From the NCBI RefSeq assembly GCF_000300275.1, contig NZ_AMRN01000001.1, forward strand, positions 846,771 to 910,770: DNA of 64,000 nt, written 5' to 3'. A program made the translations under genes and the position numbers. This document shows, in pieces, positions 17,143-25,939 of the stretch. Source of the stretch: Thalassospira profundimaris WP0211. GTDB lineage: Bacteria; Pseudomonadota; Alphaproteobacteria; Rhodospirillales; Thalassospiraceae. A model generated the notes under the pieces. That model made no database searches. It had not been told where the DNA came from and saw nothing but the letters and a program-made list of their open reading frames with translations. Positions within the stretch are counted from its first letter, which is position 1. Every line of letters begins with the position of its first letter.

Positions 17143-18768
17143 TTATTCGGCGGCTTTGACTTCCGCGCTGTTGCGGATGGCAGCTTCGCGGACATCGTCG
17201 GTGACATGTTCTTCGAACTTCGCGAAGTTCTTTTCAAACAGGCCGGTCAGGTTGGTGGCAGCCTTGTCATAGGCAGCCTTGTCTTTCCAGCTTTCGCGCG
17301 GGTTCAGAACATCAGCCGGGATGTCGCCGCAGGCGGTCGGATAGGCCAGACCGAAGAACGGATCGGTCGCGAATTCGGCATTTTCAAGATCGCCATTCAG
17401 TGCGGCATTGAGCAGGCCACGGGTGTAGGCAATCTTCATGCGCGAACCAACACCATAGCCGCCGCCGGACCAGCCGGTATTGACCAGCCAGCAATTGGCT
17501 TCGTGTTTTTCCATCATTTCGCCAAGCAGTTTGGCGTAAACTGAGGGATGACGCGGCATGAACGGCGCACCGAAGCAGGCCGAGAACGCCGCAGTCGGTT
17601 CCTTGACACCTTTTTCGGTGCCGGCAACTTTCGCGGTGTAACCCGACAGGAAGTGGTACATCGCCTGTGCCGAGGACAGCTTTGCGATCGGCGGCAGAAC
17701 GCCAAAGGCATCACAGGTCAGCATGATGATGTTTTTCGGGTGACCACCACGACCGGTTTCCGAAGCATTCGGAATGAATTCGATCGGATAGGAAGAACGG
17801 GTGTTTTCGGTGTGACGGGCATCGTCGAGATCAAGCTCGCGCGACTGCTTGTTCATCACAACGTTTTCAAGAACGGTACCGAAACGCTCGGTCGTTGCGA
17901 AGATTTCCGGTTCTGCTTCGCGCGAAAGTTTGATCACCTTGGCGTAGCAGCCGCCTTCAAAGTTAAAGACGCCGTCTTCGCCCCAGCCGTGCTCGTCATC
18001 CCCGATCAGGGTGCGCGATGCGTCGGCAGAAAGCGTGGTTTTACCAGTACCCGAAAGGCCAAAGAACACGGCGGTGTCGCCATTCTTGCCCATATTGGCC
18101 GAGCAATGCATCGGCATGACGCCCTTGGCAGGCAGGATGTGGTTGAGAACCGAGAAGATCGATTTCTTCATTTCGCCGGCATACCAGGTACCGCCGATGA
18201 TGACCATTTTGCGCTCAAAACTGACCATCACGAAGACTTCGGAGCGGGTGCCGTCGTCTTGCGGGTCTGCCTGAAGGCCCGGCGCATGCAGAATGGTGAA
18301 TTCCGGCGCGAAGTCGCGCAGTTCTTCTTTCTGCGGCTGGATGAACATGTTGCGGGCAAAAAGGTTATGCCATGCGTTTTCGTTGATCACGCGCACCGGC
18401 AGGCGGAAACGCGGATCGGAACCGGCAAAGCAATCCTGAACGAACAGTTCGGTGCCCTGGAAATATGCGCGCACTTTCTGATAGAGGCGCTCAAATACTT
18501 CCGGGCTGACCGGGCGGTTTACATCGCCCCAATCGATATCTGCCTTGGTGCTTTCTTCTTCGACGATGAAGCGATCCAGCGGGGAACGGCCGGTATGTTC
18601 GCCGGTAAGGGCGACAAAGGCACCGCCTTTGGCGATTTTACCTTCGTTGCGACGGATCGCATGTTCGTAAAGGCCGGCAGCGTCAAGGTTCCAGTGAACG
18701 GCGCCAAGGTTTTTGAGGCCATGGGTTTCAAGGCCTACACGGCTGACAACGGGTCCTGATTGCAGCAC
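17143..18768 (-). CDS. pckA: Phosphoenolpyruvate carboxykinase (ATP)
   Basis: ATP-dependent PEPCK: converts oxaloacetate to PEP and CO2, the first committed step of gluconeogenesis. The 541 residues show family signatures: [11 protein letters not shown], the metal/oxaloacetate site [14 protein letters not shown]-loop [26 protein letters not shown], and PLTACGDIP-like CGDIPADVL late in the protein. The start is GTG at 18768, with AGGAGA six bases upstream. It is transcribed alone, between two minus-strand genes, and ends in a strong terminator. Confidence 0.97.
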   Translation of the reverse strand: MLQSGPVVSRVGLETHGLKNLGAVHWNLDAAGLYEHAIRRNEGKIAKGGAFVALTGEHTGRSPLDRFIVEEESTKADIDWGDVNRPVSPEVFERLYQKVRAYFQGTELFVQDCFAGSDPRFRLPVRVINENAWHNLFARNMFIQPQKEELRDFAPEFTILHAPGLQADPQDDGTRSEVFVMVSFERKMVIIGGTWYAGEMKKSIFSVLNHILPAKGVMPMHCSANMGKNGDTAVFFGLSGTGKTTLSADASRTLIGDDEHGWGEDGVFNFEGGCYAKVIKLSREAEPEIFATTERFGTVLENVVMNKQSRELDLDDARHTENTRSSYPIEFIPNASETGRGGHPKNIIMLTCDAFGVLPPIAKLSSAQAMYHFLSGYTAKVAGTEKGVKEPTAAFSACFGAPFMPRHPSVYAKLLGEMMEKHEANCWLVNTGWSGGGYGVGSRMKIAYTRGLLNAALNGDLENAEFATDPFFGLAYPTACGDIPADVLNPRESWKDKAAYDKAATNLTGLFEKNFAKFEEHVTDDVREAAIRNSAEVKAAE

Positions 18769-18986
18769 GAAACTCTCCTGGTGGGAATGAAAATCTGGGG
18801 GTTAATGTCCTATTTTACACTGCCAATTGTGGGTAATCGGGAGCGCTGAGACATATTGTTACAAAGGTGTCTTAAAAGCAACCGCTCCTTTTGCCTTATA
18901 CCTAGGAAAACGTAAGTGTTTTTGCGTTTGCGAAAATTACATTTTCAGGGTCGCGGGTTTAATGTTCAGAATACAAATGGTCCGAC

Positions 18987-19757
18987 TTATGCGCGCCATA
19001 TTTTGCACATTTTGACCAAAATTTCGCGTGCCTCGTCCGGCGTTCGGACCGGGGACGGGAAGTCGATTCTAAGCGGTGCGATATCGACCGAATTGGCGGT
19101 CAAAACCATGCCATCGCAATCAATCGATTGCATCTGCCAGCCAGCACTGGGATCGGCGGTGGTGAAGTGACCGACAATGCCGGAAATGGCATCGGCATGA
19201 TCGGCATTCATATGCGCAACGATCCCGTCATGGCCGTCGATCAGTGCCTGACAGTCTGGCAGGATCAGTTTGTCACCCGAAAGACGGCGTTGTTTGCCAA
19301 ATCCGCCCACCCAGTAGGCTGCATCGACAGAAACCCGATAGAACCCGAAATCGGCAAACCCGGCATATTGGGCGGCATCGGGATGGGTTTGCAGATAGCG
19401 TTTTTTCACCCGGTCAAGGTCAGCGGCGGCTGTTACCGGCATGGCGCGCCCGAAGATGGTCAATCGGGCGGTATCGGTTTCTATTATGGCCGTGCCATCG
19501 TTGTTTTCCGCCAGATCGTGGTTTGTCACCAGAAGCGAAACACGGTTGTCGGCCTTGATATGGCGGGTGTGATCGGCAAGTTCAGAAATCAGAAGGCAGG
19601 GCGTACCATCCATGTCGCAGGCCGGGACAACCATCGATGTCACCGGCCAGCCATCAGGGATCTGAGCGTGATCGTGCGCGGTTGTTGCCAGAACGGCCCT
19701 TCTGGCATGATGCAGCATCTGGCGCAGGGCGTGTGATGACGGTGCGGTATCTGACAT
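18987..19757 (-). CDS. HugZ-like pyridoxamine-phosphate-oxidase-fold / DUF2470 protein
   Basis: A 256-residue two-domain protein. The N-terminal split-barrel FMN-binding type domain has ARRAVLATTA, GWPVTSMV and DHTRHIKADNRVSLLV. The C-terminal DUF2470 domain has HMNADHADAISG. This architecture matches the HugZ family, some members of which bind or degrade heme. No heme-uptake genes are near, so a general flavin- or heme-related role is all that can be said. The ATG at 19757 has AAGG upstream; an ATG-like start at 19814 is less likely. Confidence 0.85.
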   Translation of the reverse strand: MSDTAPSSHALRQMLHHARRAVLATTAHDHAQIPDGWPVTSMVVPACDMDGTPCLLISELADHTRHIKADNRVSLLVTNHDLAENNDGTAIIETDTARLTIFGRAMPVTAAADLDRVKKRYLQTHPDAAQYAGFADFGFYRVSVDAAYWVGGFGKQRRLSGDKLILPDCQALIDGHDGIVAHMNADHADAISGIVGHFTTADPSAGWQMQSIDCDGMVLTANSVDIAPLRIDFPSPVRTPDEAREILVKMCKIWRA

Positions 19758-20175
19758 TGGGGGCCTTGTGGTTGTTGCTTTTTCAGAGATAACCCCAACG
19801 GGCTTGCCGTGCAACCAAACCGAAAACCTGCTGTGTTCACGGTAAAATTACAAAGATTAGTAATCCATAGGTTGAAAAAATCGATCTCGTACGCACTTCT
19901 AGTAATGGGATCGCGTGAAAGGCCGACAGAGCGACATGCGATCCCAAAAATTGCCAGTGACAGGGCTGTAATCGGATTTGCGTGATCTTATATCGCATAT
20001 CAGTAAGTGTTGTTTTGAAGATTTGTATCGAGAGGTTTCGGGGAGGTTACCAAGTTAGTTCGCACCCATTTTGAGGGAATTGGGTCCGGGTTACTTGAAG
20101 AGTGAAGAAAAACAATTGGCGTTGCCGGAGACGGATTTCGTTTTGAAGCAGCGCGAATGAACAAAGGATACAACC
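19758..20175. other. Intergenic region with one long-arm hairpin
   Basis: A 418-base gap between divergent genes. It contains a 9-bp inverted repeat, TGGGATCGC/GCGATCCCA (19906-19946), followed by AAAAA. Read on the minus strand this is a hairpin preceded by a T-tract, so it is not a terminator for either neighbour. I see no coding gene. Confidence 0.5.
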
Positions 20176-22410
20176 TTGATTGAGCCAGTTATGTCGGAAA
20201 CCTGGCCGTTGAAGGCAGGTTCCAACACGGATGATGAGCGGCAAGGTGATCGAACGTGGCGCATTCTTGTCGTTGATGATGACAATGACGTACATGAGGC
20301 GACTGACTTCGCGCTACGCAGGGTGCAGATTCTTGGCCGCCCGCTTGAGCTAATTCATGTTTTTTCGGCAGAAGAGGCGCTTAAAATTCTGCGTCAGACA
20401 CCCGACGTCGTGGTCATCCTGCTTGACGTTGTGATGGAGAGACCAGATAGCGGATTGCGTCTGGTCGAGGAACTCCGCGCCGAAGGATATCGCGAGCAAC
20501 GCATCATTTTACGAACCGGTTATCCCGGTGATGCGCCTGAAAAACAGGTCATCCGCGATTACGAGATTGACGATTACTGGTCGAAGGACGAGTTGACGCG
20601 TACCCGTCTTGTCACCTCGCTGACAACGGCGATCCGGACGGTTGATTATGTCAGGGCTCTTAAGGGGACGCGCGCCGGTCTGGAAATGGTGATCGAGGGC
20701 ACCCAGTACCTTTATCAAAACAAGAGTATCGATATTTTTGCCGAGGGGGTTTTAACCCAGCTTGCAGCCATCCTGCGGGTTAGCCCGGAAGGTGGTGTCT
20801 GCGCGCTTGCCGAGTTGCCTGATCAGGAAGATGACCTTGTGGTGCTTTCCGGTATCGGGCGGTTTGCATCCCATGTCGGCAAAAGACTTATGGATGTCGA
20901 AGACATAGATCATGACCTGATTTCAGCGCGGGATAACGACGGCACGGCACCGGTCATTTCCGGCAACAAGATCCTGTTTAGCCATCGAAGCGACACCGGA
21001 CGCCGGTTGTTGATCTATTTCGTTCATGATCAGGTCTTAAGCCCGGAAAATATCGTCCTGGTTGAGGTGTTTGCCACCAATCTCGCGATCTGTTTTGACA
21101 ATCTGGCCTTGATTTCAGAGTTGGCGGAGCTGGCATTTGTCGATCAGCGCGCCGGACTTCCCAATCAGAACGCGTTTGATCGCGAACTGATGCATATGAC
21201 GCGAAATGGCAGTGAAGCGGCAATTGTTGCGATGGTCGCGATTGAAGATGCCGCACAGTTTTGCGTTGCATTTGGCGTCAATTACTTCGATCGAGTCATC
21301 ACCGCGGTTTATGATCGGCTGCGTTCGGTTGTCGGAGAAGGTGTATTGGTCGCGCGCGTCGGGGAATACACGCTTGGCCTTGTTGACAGTACCGGAACAG
21401 TCGAAGTTTCAGCCATTGAAGAAATTTTTGACGAAACGTTTGAGGTGGTCGGGAGCCCGGTGGTGGTCCGCGGAACCATCGGCGTTGTGCGCGGCAACCC
21501 GCAAGGCCGCCGTGCCAGCGACATCCAGCGCGCAGCAAGGCTGACATTGCTGAAACAAAAGCAGAGGGCCCCGGGGGGTACCGCTGAGTTTGAGCCGTCC
21601 ATGGCCGATGAAGTTCAAAATGCGCTGCAGATGGTTGGCAAGTTACGCGAAGCGGTGCGGGATCGAAAACTGACCTTCGTGTTCCAACCCAAAATCTGTC
21701 TTAAGACCGGTGCCGTCATCGGTAGCGAGGTTCTGTGTCGTTGGATCAATGAAGGAGAACCGGTTTCCCCCGGTCGGTTTATCCCGGTTGCCGAGCGCGC
21801 CGGACTAAGCGGCGAGATCACTTTGCAGTGCCTAGAGGCGGTTACAAACCTGAACGCAATGCTCAGGCAACAGGGTCTTCAGCCTCTGCGTGCTGCGATT
21901 AATCTCGCAGCCAATGATATTGACAATATCGACTTCATTAACCGGTTGATCGAAGCTTGTGAAGACCATCAGCTTGGCCCGGATACCGTCGGCTTTGAGA
22001 TCACCGAAACCCAGCGTTTTACCAATGATGGTGAGGCAACAGCCTGTGTACAAAAGCTCGCACGGCAGGGGTTTGAGGTTTGGCTGGACGACTTCGGCAC
22101 GGGATATTCGTCTCTCAATCACCTTGATATTTTGCCAGTGCGCGGCATCAAGATTGACAAGTCGTTCATCAGTGGCCTTTCTGCCGGCGGATATGCCAGT
22201 CAGGTTGCGGAAACTGCGGCAAGAATTGCACAAACCCTTGGTATCGAAGCAGTTGCAGAGGGCATTGAAACCATCGATCAGCAAGAAATTTGCAAGGATC
22301 TTGGTATTCAGTTCGCGCAAGGTTTCCTTTATAGCCCCGGTCTTCCCCCGGAAAAGTTTGTCGACTGGGTGAAAAGCCACGATAACGACGGGCGGTCTGA
22401 CAATGGTTGA
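20176..22410 (+). CDS. Response regulator with DUF3369, degenerate GGDEF and EAL domains
   Basis: A 744-residue protein. The receiver domain is at about 28-150 (ILVVDDDNDVHEATDFAL, phospho-acceptor Asp in VVILLDVVME, conserved Lys in DYWSKDELT). A DUF3369 domain covers about 160-310. A GGDEF domain with a lost motif (RVGEYTLGLV) comes next, and then an EAL domain with EVLCRW, NLAANDID, FEITETQRF, DDFGTGYSSL, GIKIDKSFI, EAVAEGIET and FAQGFLYSP. The last set points to an active c-di-GMP phosphodiesterase controlled by phosphorylation. The TTG at 20176 has AAAGGA at good spacing; the ATG at 20191 is the alternative. It overlaps the histidine kinase gene by 8 bases. Confidence 0.92.
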   Translation: MIEPVMSETWPLKAGSNTDDERQGDRTWRILVVDDDNDVHEATDFALRRVQILGRPLELIHVFSAEEALKILRQTPDVVVILLDVVMERPDSGLRLVEELRAEGYREQRIILRTGYPGDAPEKQVIRDYEIDDYWSKDELTRTRLVTSLTTAIRTVDYVRALKGTRAGLEMVIEGTQYLYQNKSIDIFAEGVLTQLAAILRVSPEGGVCALAELPDQEDDLVVLSGIGRFASHVGKRLMDVEDIDHDLISARDNDGTAPVISGNKILFSHRSDTGRRLLIYFVHDQVLSPENIVLVEVFATNLAICFDNLALISELAELAFVDQRAGLPNQNAFDRELMHMTRNGSEAAIVAMVAIEDAAQFCVAFGVNYFDRVITAVYDRLRSVVGEGVLVARVGEYTLGLVDSTGTVEVSAIEEIFDETFEVVGSPVVVRGTIGVVRGNPQGRRASDIQRAARLTLLKQKQRAPGGTAEFEPSMADEVQNALQMVGKLREAVRDRKLTFVFQPKICLKTGAVIGSEVLCRWINEGEPVSPGRFIPVAERAGLSGEITLQCLEAVTNLNAMLRQQGLQPLRAAINLAANDIDNIDFINRLIEACEDHQLGPDTVGFEITETQRFTNDGEATACVQKLARQGFEVWLDDFGTGYSSLNHLDILPVRGIKIDKSFISGLSAGGYASQVAETAARIAQTLGIEAVAEGIETIDQQEICKDLGIQFAQGFLYSPGLPPEKFVDWVKSHDNDGRSDNG

Positions 22411-24370
22411 CGCGCAGCAAAATTCGCCATCTGTGACGGACCATACCTTGCCACTGGTGGAAGGCCGGAAATCCCGTTGGCATCAGGACGGTTATTTCTG
22501 GCGGGTCACCAGTATTCTTGCGGTTTGCGGGATGCTGGTCTTTTTCGGTTTGATGACATTCTGGCACACGCTTGAAGCAAGTCGTGAAGACGAACAGACC
22601 GTACGTCGGTTGGTCGTTGACGTCACCCATCGGGCGGCAGATCTGCAGCAATGGTATGAAACCGCCATCCAGACCGTGAACCTGTCGATCCTGCATCCGG
22701 CGGTACAGGAATTTGAAACCCAGCCTGAGGCAACCATCAGATATTTCAGATCCCTGGCCCGCGAAGTGCAACGTTTCAGCCAGCTTCGTATCGTTTTGCC
22801 GTCTGGCATGGAAGCCGTTCGGGTAGATGCGCGCGGTAATGAGGTGATTGTTACCCCGGAAGACGAACTACAGGATAAATCGGATCGATACTATATGGAG
22901 GCGGCCCGGTCATTGAGCCCGGGGCAGGTCTATGTCAGCAGGCTTGATCTGAATGTTGAAAATGGCGAGATCGAAGTACCCTGGCGTCCGACAACCCGCT
23001 TGGTCGCACCGATCAGCGGGATCGATGAAAGCGTTGTCGGCTATCTGATTGTTAATCTGGATATGGGCGCGCCATTGGTGCCGTATGAAACGGCACTTAA
23101 CGGCGTGACACGAACCGAGCTTGTCAATCCGGATGGATACTGGCTGGCCGGGGCAGAGGACGGGCGAAACTGGGGGTTTATGTTGCAACATAATGCCTCG
23201 GTCGCGCAGGTGGACCCGCAACTTTGGCAACGGATCAAATCCGTGCAAGCGCAAGGTGGCTTTGAATATGCGGGCCGTATTTACGAGGTCGAAACTCTTC
23301 CGATTGAACGGATGCTGAGCAGCTTTACAAGTGGCAGCATGCGATCAGAATCCGCCAGGTACCATATTGTCGCAAGTTCGCCCGCCTATCAGGTCTGGGC
23401 GGGAAACAAGGCCTTGGAGGTGATCTTTGTATGCCTTGTTCTGGTACTGATCTGGGCGTTTTCAGGCGGGATCGGGTATCTTATGTTGCGGCGGCGACAA
23501 ACCGCAGAACTGCAGGCGCTTTTGACCAAGGATTTGCTGGTTCAGGGGCGGATGGCATCCCTTGGCCGGATTGTGGCCGGGGTATCGCATGAAATGCGCA
23601 CCCCGCTTGGCAATGCCCTTACGGTGACGACGACAATGGCCGATGATCTGCAGGATTTGCAGCAATCCCTGATCACGGCGGGGGATTTCGATGAAGAACG
23701 CACCGAGATGATCAATGCGCTTATTGATGGCAACCGGATTGTTCAAAAAAATATTGGCCGGACCAAAGAATTGCTGAAACATTTCAACCAGACAGCCACG
23801 GATCAAACTGTGCACATTCATCGCAGTTTCGATCTGAGCAAGGTCATTTCCGATCTGGTGGCGACATTGCGCAATCAGTTCAAAAAGACCGGCATTAAAC
23901 TGACGGCAGTTCTGCCGCCCTCGGCACATCTCGACAGTTACAGCGACGCGATTGATCAGGTGATCCTCAGTCTGATCATGAATGCCCATCAACATGCGTT
24001 TGTCGGCCGCGAAAAAGGCGAAATCAGCATCCGGTTAAGCGAACGGGATGCTGACAATTTCCTTCTTGAAATTGCAGATAACGGCATTGGTATCGCGCCG
24101 GAAAATCACGACAAGATTTTCGAGCCGTTCTGGTCGGTTGACGGCACGACCGGGGGCAGCGGGCTTGGATTGGCGATCATTTTGAACGTGGTGCAAAACA
24201 CCCTTGGCGGGAAGATCAAGATTTCATCTGTTCCAGGATCCGGGACCGTGTTTCAGATTGTCTTGCCCAAAACCGCCCCGATCCGCGACAGCGCCCAAGC
24301 AAGCCCGTTCTCGGTCAAGGATGAAGCGCCGATAAGCCCGGCCGGTTTGGAAATGACCCGATCGGGTTAA
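22403..24370 (+). CDS. Membrane sensor histidine kinase, partner of the EAL response regulator
   Basis: A 655-residue kinase. Transmembrane segment 1 (about 32-55) is followed by a periplasmic Cache-like sensor domain of about 270 residues and a second membrane segment (ALEVIFVCLVLVLIWAF). The cytoplasmic part has a HisKA-like dimerisation helix with the phospho-His in GVSHEMRTPLGNAL, and an ATPase domain with N box LIMNAHQHAF, G1 DNGIGIAPEN, F box FEPFWS and G2 GGSGLGLAI. Its start lies within the last codons of the response regulator gene, so the pair is translationally coupled and almost certainly cognate. The signal it senses is unknown. Confidence 0.93.
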   Translation: MVDAQQNSPSVTDHTLPLVEGRKSRWHQDGYFWRVTSILAVCGMLVFFGLMTFWHTLEASREDEQTVRRLVVDVTHRAADLQQWYETAIQTVNLSILHPAVQEFETQPEATIRYFRSLAREVQRFSQLRIVLPSGMEAVRVDARGNEVIVTPEDELQDKSDRYYMEAARSLSPGQVYVSRLDLNVENGEIEVPWRPTTRLVAPISGIDESVVGYLIVNLDMGAPLVPYETALNGVTRTELVNPDGYWLAGAEDGRNWGFMLQHNASVAQVDPQLWQRIKSVQAQGGFEYAGRIYEVETLPIERMLSSFTSGSMRSESARYHIVASSPAYQVWAGNKALEVIFVCLVLVLIWAFSGGIGYLMLRRRQTAELQALLTKDLLVQGRMASLGRIVAGVSHEMRTPLGNALTVTTTMADDLQDLQQSLITAGDFDEERTEMINALIDGNRIVQKNIGRTKELLKHFNQTATDQTVHIHRSFDLSKVISDLVATLRNQFKKTGIKLTAVLPPSAHLDSYSDAIDQVILSLIMNAHQHAFVGREKGEISIRLSERDADNFLLEIADNGIGIAPENHDKIFEPFWSVDGTTGGSGLGLAIILNVVQNTLGGKIKISSVPGSGTVFQIVLPKTAPIRDSAQASPFSVKDEAPISPAGLEMTRSG

Positions 24371-24568
24371 TTAATCTGAACAGGAAGAAAGTGCCGCGTC
24401 TTTGTGATCAGCCCGGCGTTGTTTGGTTTTGGAAATAACGCGTTTTTTGGTGCCGTCGCTCATACTCATCCAGGAACCGATTTCATCGCCGGTGCGATAA
24501 CAACCCATGCAGTAACCCGATCTTTGGTCAAGCAGACAGGTGCCGTTGCACGGGGATTTGACGGGCAT
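24371..24568 (-). CDS. DUF1289 family protein
   Basis: A 65-residue protein with the DUF1289 pattern: SPCNGTCLLDQRSGYCMGCYRTGDEIGSW, here in two pieces around residues 5-33, with four conserved Cys that probably bind a metal or an Fe-S cluster. A basic tail follows. The function is not established. The gene is convergent with the histidine kinase gene and their stop codons are immediately adjacent. Confidence 0.88.
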   Translation of the reverse strand: MPVKSPCNGTCLLDQRSGYCMGCYRTGDEIGSWMSMSDGTKKRVISKTKQRRADHKDAALSSCSD

Positions 24569-24612
24569 GATGATGGGCCTGTAAACGCGAAAACAAAGAT
24601 GTCAGACCCATA

Positions 24613-24666
24613 AAAAGCAGTTTCGCGCGCAGCAATCAAGGGGAGGATCTTGGGCTGCGCGCGAAA
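24613..24666 (-). terminator. Terminator candidate after csbD
   Basis: A perfect 13-bp stem (arm TTTCGCGCGCAGC, 24621-24633 and 24654-24666) with a 20-base loop. On the minus strand a T5 run follows 4-5 bases after the stem. It lies 41 bases past the csbD stop. Confidence 0.7.
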
Positions 24667-24706
24667 CGAACGGGGGGATGGCCGGTTATGGCTTAAATCA
24701 AATCAC

Positions 24707-24904
24707 TTAAAGGCGATTGAACCACTCGCGGACCTGACGGTCGGCCTCTTCGCGTTGAATGCCATAGGCTTCCTGAATCTTGCCGACCAGTTTGTCTTGC
24801 TGGCCATCAATGGCATCGACATCATCGTCGGTCAGGCGACCCCACTGTTTTTTGACGTCACCGGTAAGCTGTTTCCAACGTCCTTCGATTTGGTCCCAAT
24901 TCAT
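24707..24904 (-). CDS. CsbD family stress-response protein
   Basis: A 65-residue CsbD-type protein (MNWDQIEGRWKQLTGDVKKQ at the start, then WGRLTDDDVDAIDGQ and the tail VREWFNRL). Family members are small, very hydrophilic, abundant proteins induced by general stress; the mechanism is unknown. The ATG at 24904 has a strong AGGAGA seven bases upstream; an ATG at 24970 would add 22 residues without family similarity. Confidence 0.92.
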   Translation of the reverse strand: MNWDQIEGRWKQLTGDVKKQWGRLTDDDVDAIDGQQDKLVGKIQEAYGIQREEADRQVREWFNRL

Positions 24905-25179
24905 TATCGTCTCCTGTTTTGGTTGACGGTTTGCTCGACCAAGGGATGTTGTGCCCTTTGCTAGAATCAACGAAGCAGCAGCGGTGTTGTTCCAAATTGT
25001 TTTGCCAGATCGGTTTGAGCATTCGGATAGAGCAAGCGGCTACAGCAACGGGTGGCAGCATTGCCCGTGGTGTGCTTGCCATATCGCGCCCGGGGCGCTA
25101 TAGCCCCCTACAGTTCTTTTTATGGAGTTGTTTTCGCACCGGCCTCACATCGGCTGTCTGGTGCGGCACGGAGGAAGAT

Positions 25180-25797
25180 ATGCGCGGCTATTTCGGGATT
25201 GGAATTGAAGGGGCAAGCAAGCCTTTGAATGTGGGCACCCTGTTTCGTTCTGCCCATGCCTTTGGCGCGAGCTTTGCGTTTACGGTGGATGCAGATTTCC
25301 GTGAGGAACGCTCCAACATCACCGATACATCGAAGTCGGGCGAACAGATGCCCTACTATCATTTCCCCGATCACGAAAACCTGTTCCTGCCGCAAGGTTG
25401 CCGCATGGTGGGGGTCGAACTGACACCCGATGCGATTGAACTGCCAAGCTTCAAGCATCCGTCGCAAGCGGCCTATATCCTGGGTCCGGAACGTGGCAAC
25501 CTGTCAGATGAAATGCAGGAAAAATGCGATTTCATCATCAAGATCCCGATGAGTTTCTGTGTCAATGTGGCGATTGCCGCCAATATCGTGATGTATGACC
25601 GCGTGATCAATCTGGGCCGGTTTGCGCCGCGCCCGGTGCGTGCCGGTGCGCCTACCGAACCCAAGCCCGAAGCCCATTACGGCGGTTGGATTTCACGCAC
25701 GCGCGACAAACGCAAGGGTGACCCGGAAAAATTCCGTCAGGCCCCGCCGCCGGATTACTCCGTAATCGACGGCTCGCTTGATGACGACGATACCTGA
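25180..25797 (+). CDS. SpoU-type RNA 2'-O-methyltransferase (TrmH family)
   Basis: A 205-residue SPOUT methyltransferase. Motif 1 is the Asn-Arg segment NVGTLFRSAHAFGA, motif 2 is YILGPERGNLS, and motif 3 is IPMSFCVNVAIAANIVMYDR, which forms the SAM-binding knot. A charged C-terminal extension of about 60 residues follows (RAGAPTEPKPEAHYGGW, RDKRKGDPEKF). It should methylate a ribose in tRNA or rRNA; the exact site cannot be told. The ATG at 25180 is preceded by GGAGGAAG, which excludes the much longer open frame. Confidence 0.9.
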   Translation: MRGYFGIGIEGASKPLNVGTLFRSAHAFGASFAFTVDADFREERSNITDTSKSGEQMPYYHFPDHENLFLPQGCRMVGVELTPDAIELPSFKHPSQAAYILGPERGNLSDEMQEKCDFIIKIPMSFCVNVAIAANIVMYDRVINLGRFAPRPVRAGAPTEPKPEAHYGGWISRTRDKRKGDPEKFRQAPPPDYSVIDGSLDDDDT

Positions 25798-25828
25798 TTA
25801 CCGCAACCCAATGCCCCAAATATAAAGA

Positions 25829-25863
25829 AGCAACGGCCGCGAGGGAGGAGCACGGCCGTTGCT
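25829..25863. terminator. Hairpin between convergent RNA methyltransferase and trpEG genes
   Basis: Perfect 11-bp stem AGCAACGGCCG/CGGCCGTTGCT with a 13-base loop. No clear T-tract on either side, so a terminator role rests on position between convergent genes. Confidence 0.55.
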
Positions 25864-25939
25864 GTGTGTGATCTGCGGTTTGCGGTGCCTTGACAGGGGG
25901 GGCTTGGCACGCCACGCAGATCAGGGTGTTTGGTGATGG

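Noticed and set aside
17548..18759. Open frame of 403 codons opposite pckA
   Set aside because: Long, but a mirror of the pckA reading frame; pckA is certain and this product has no recognisable motif.
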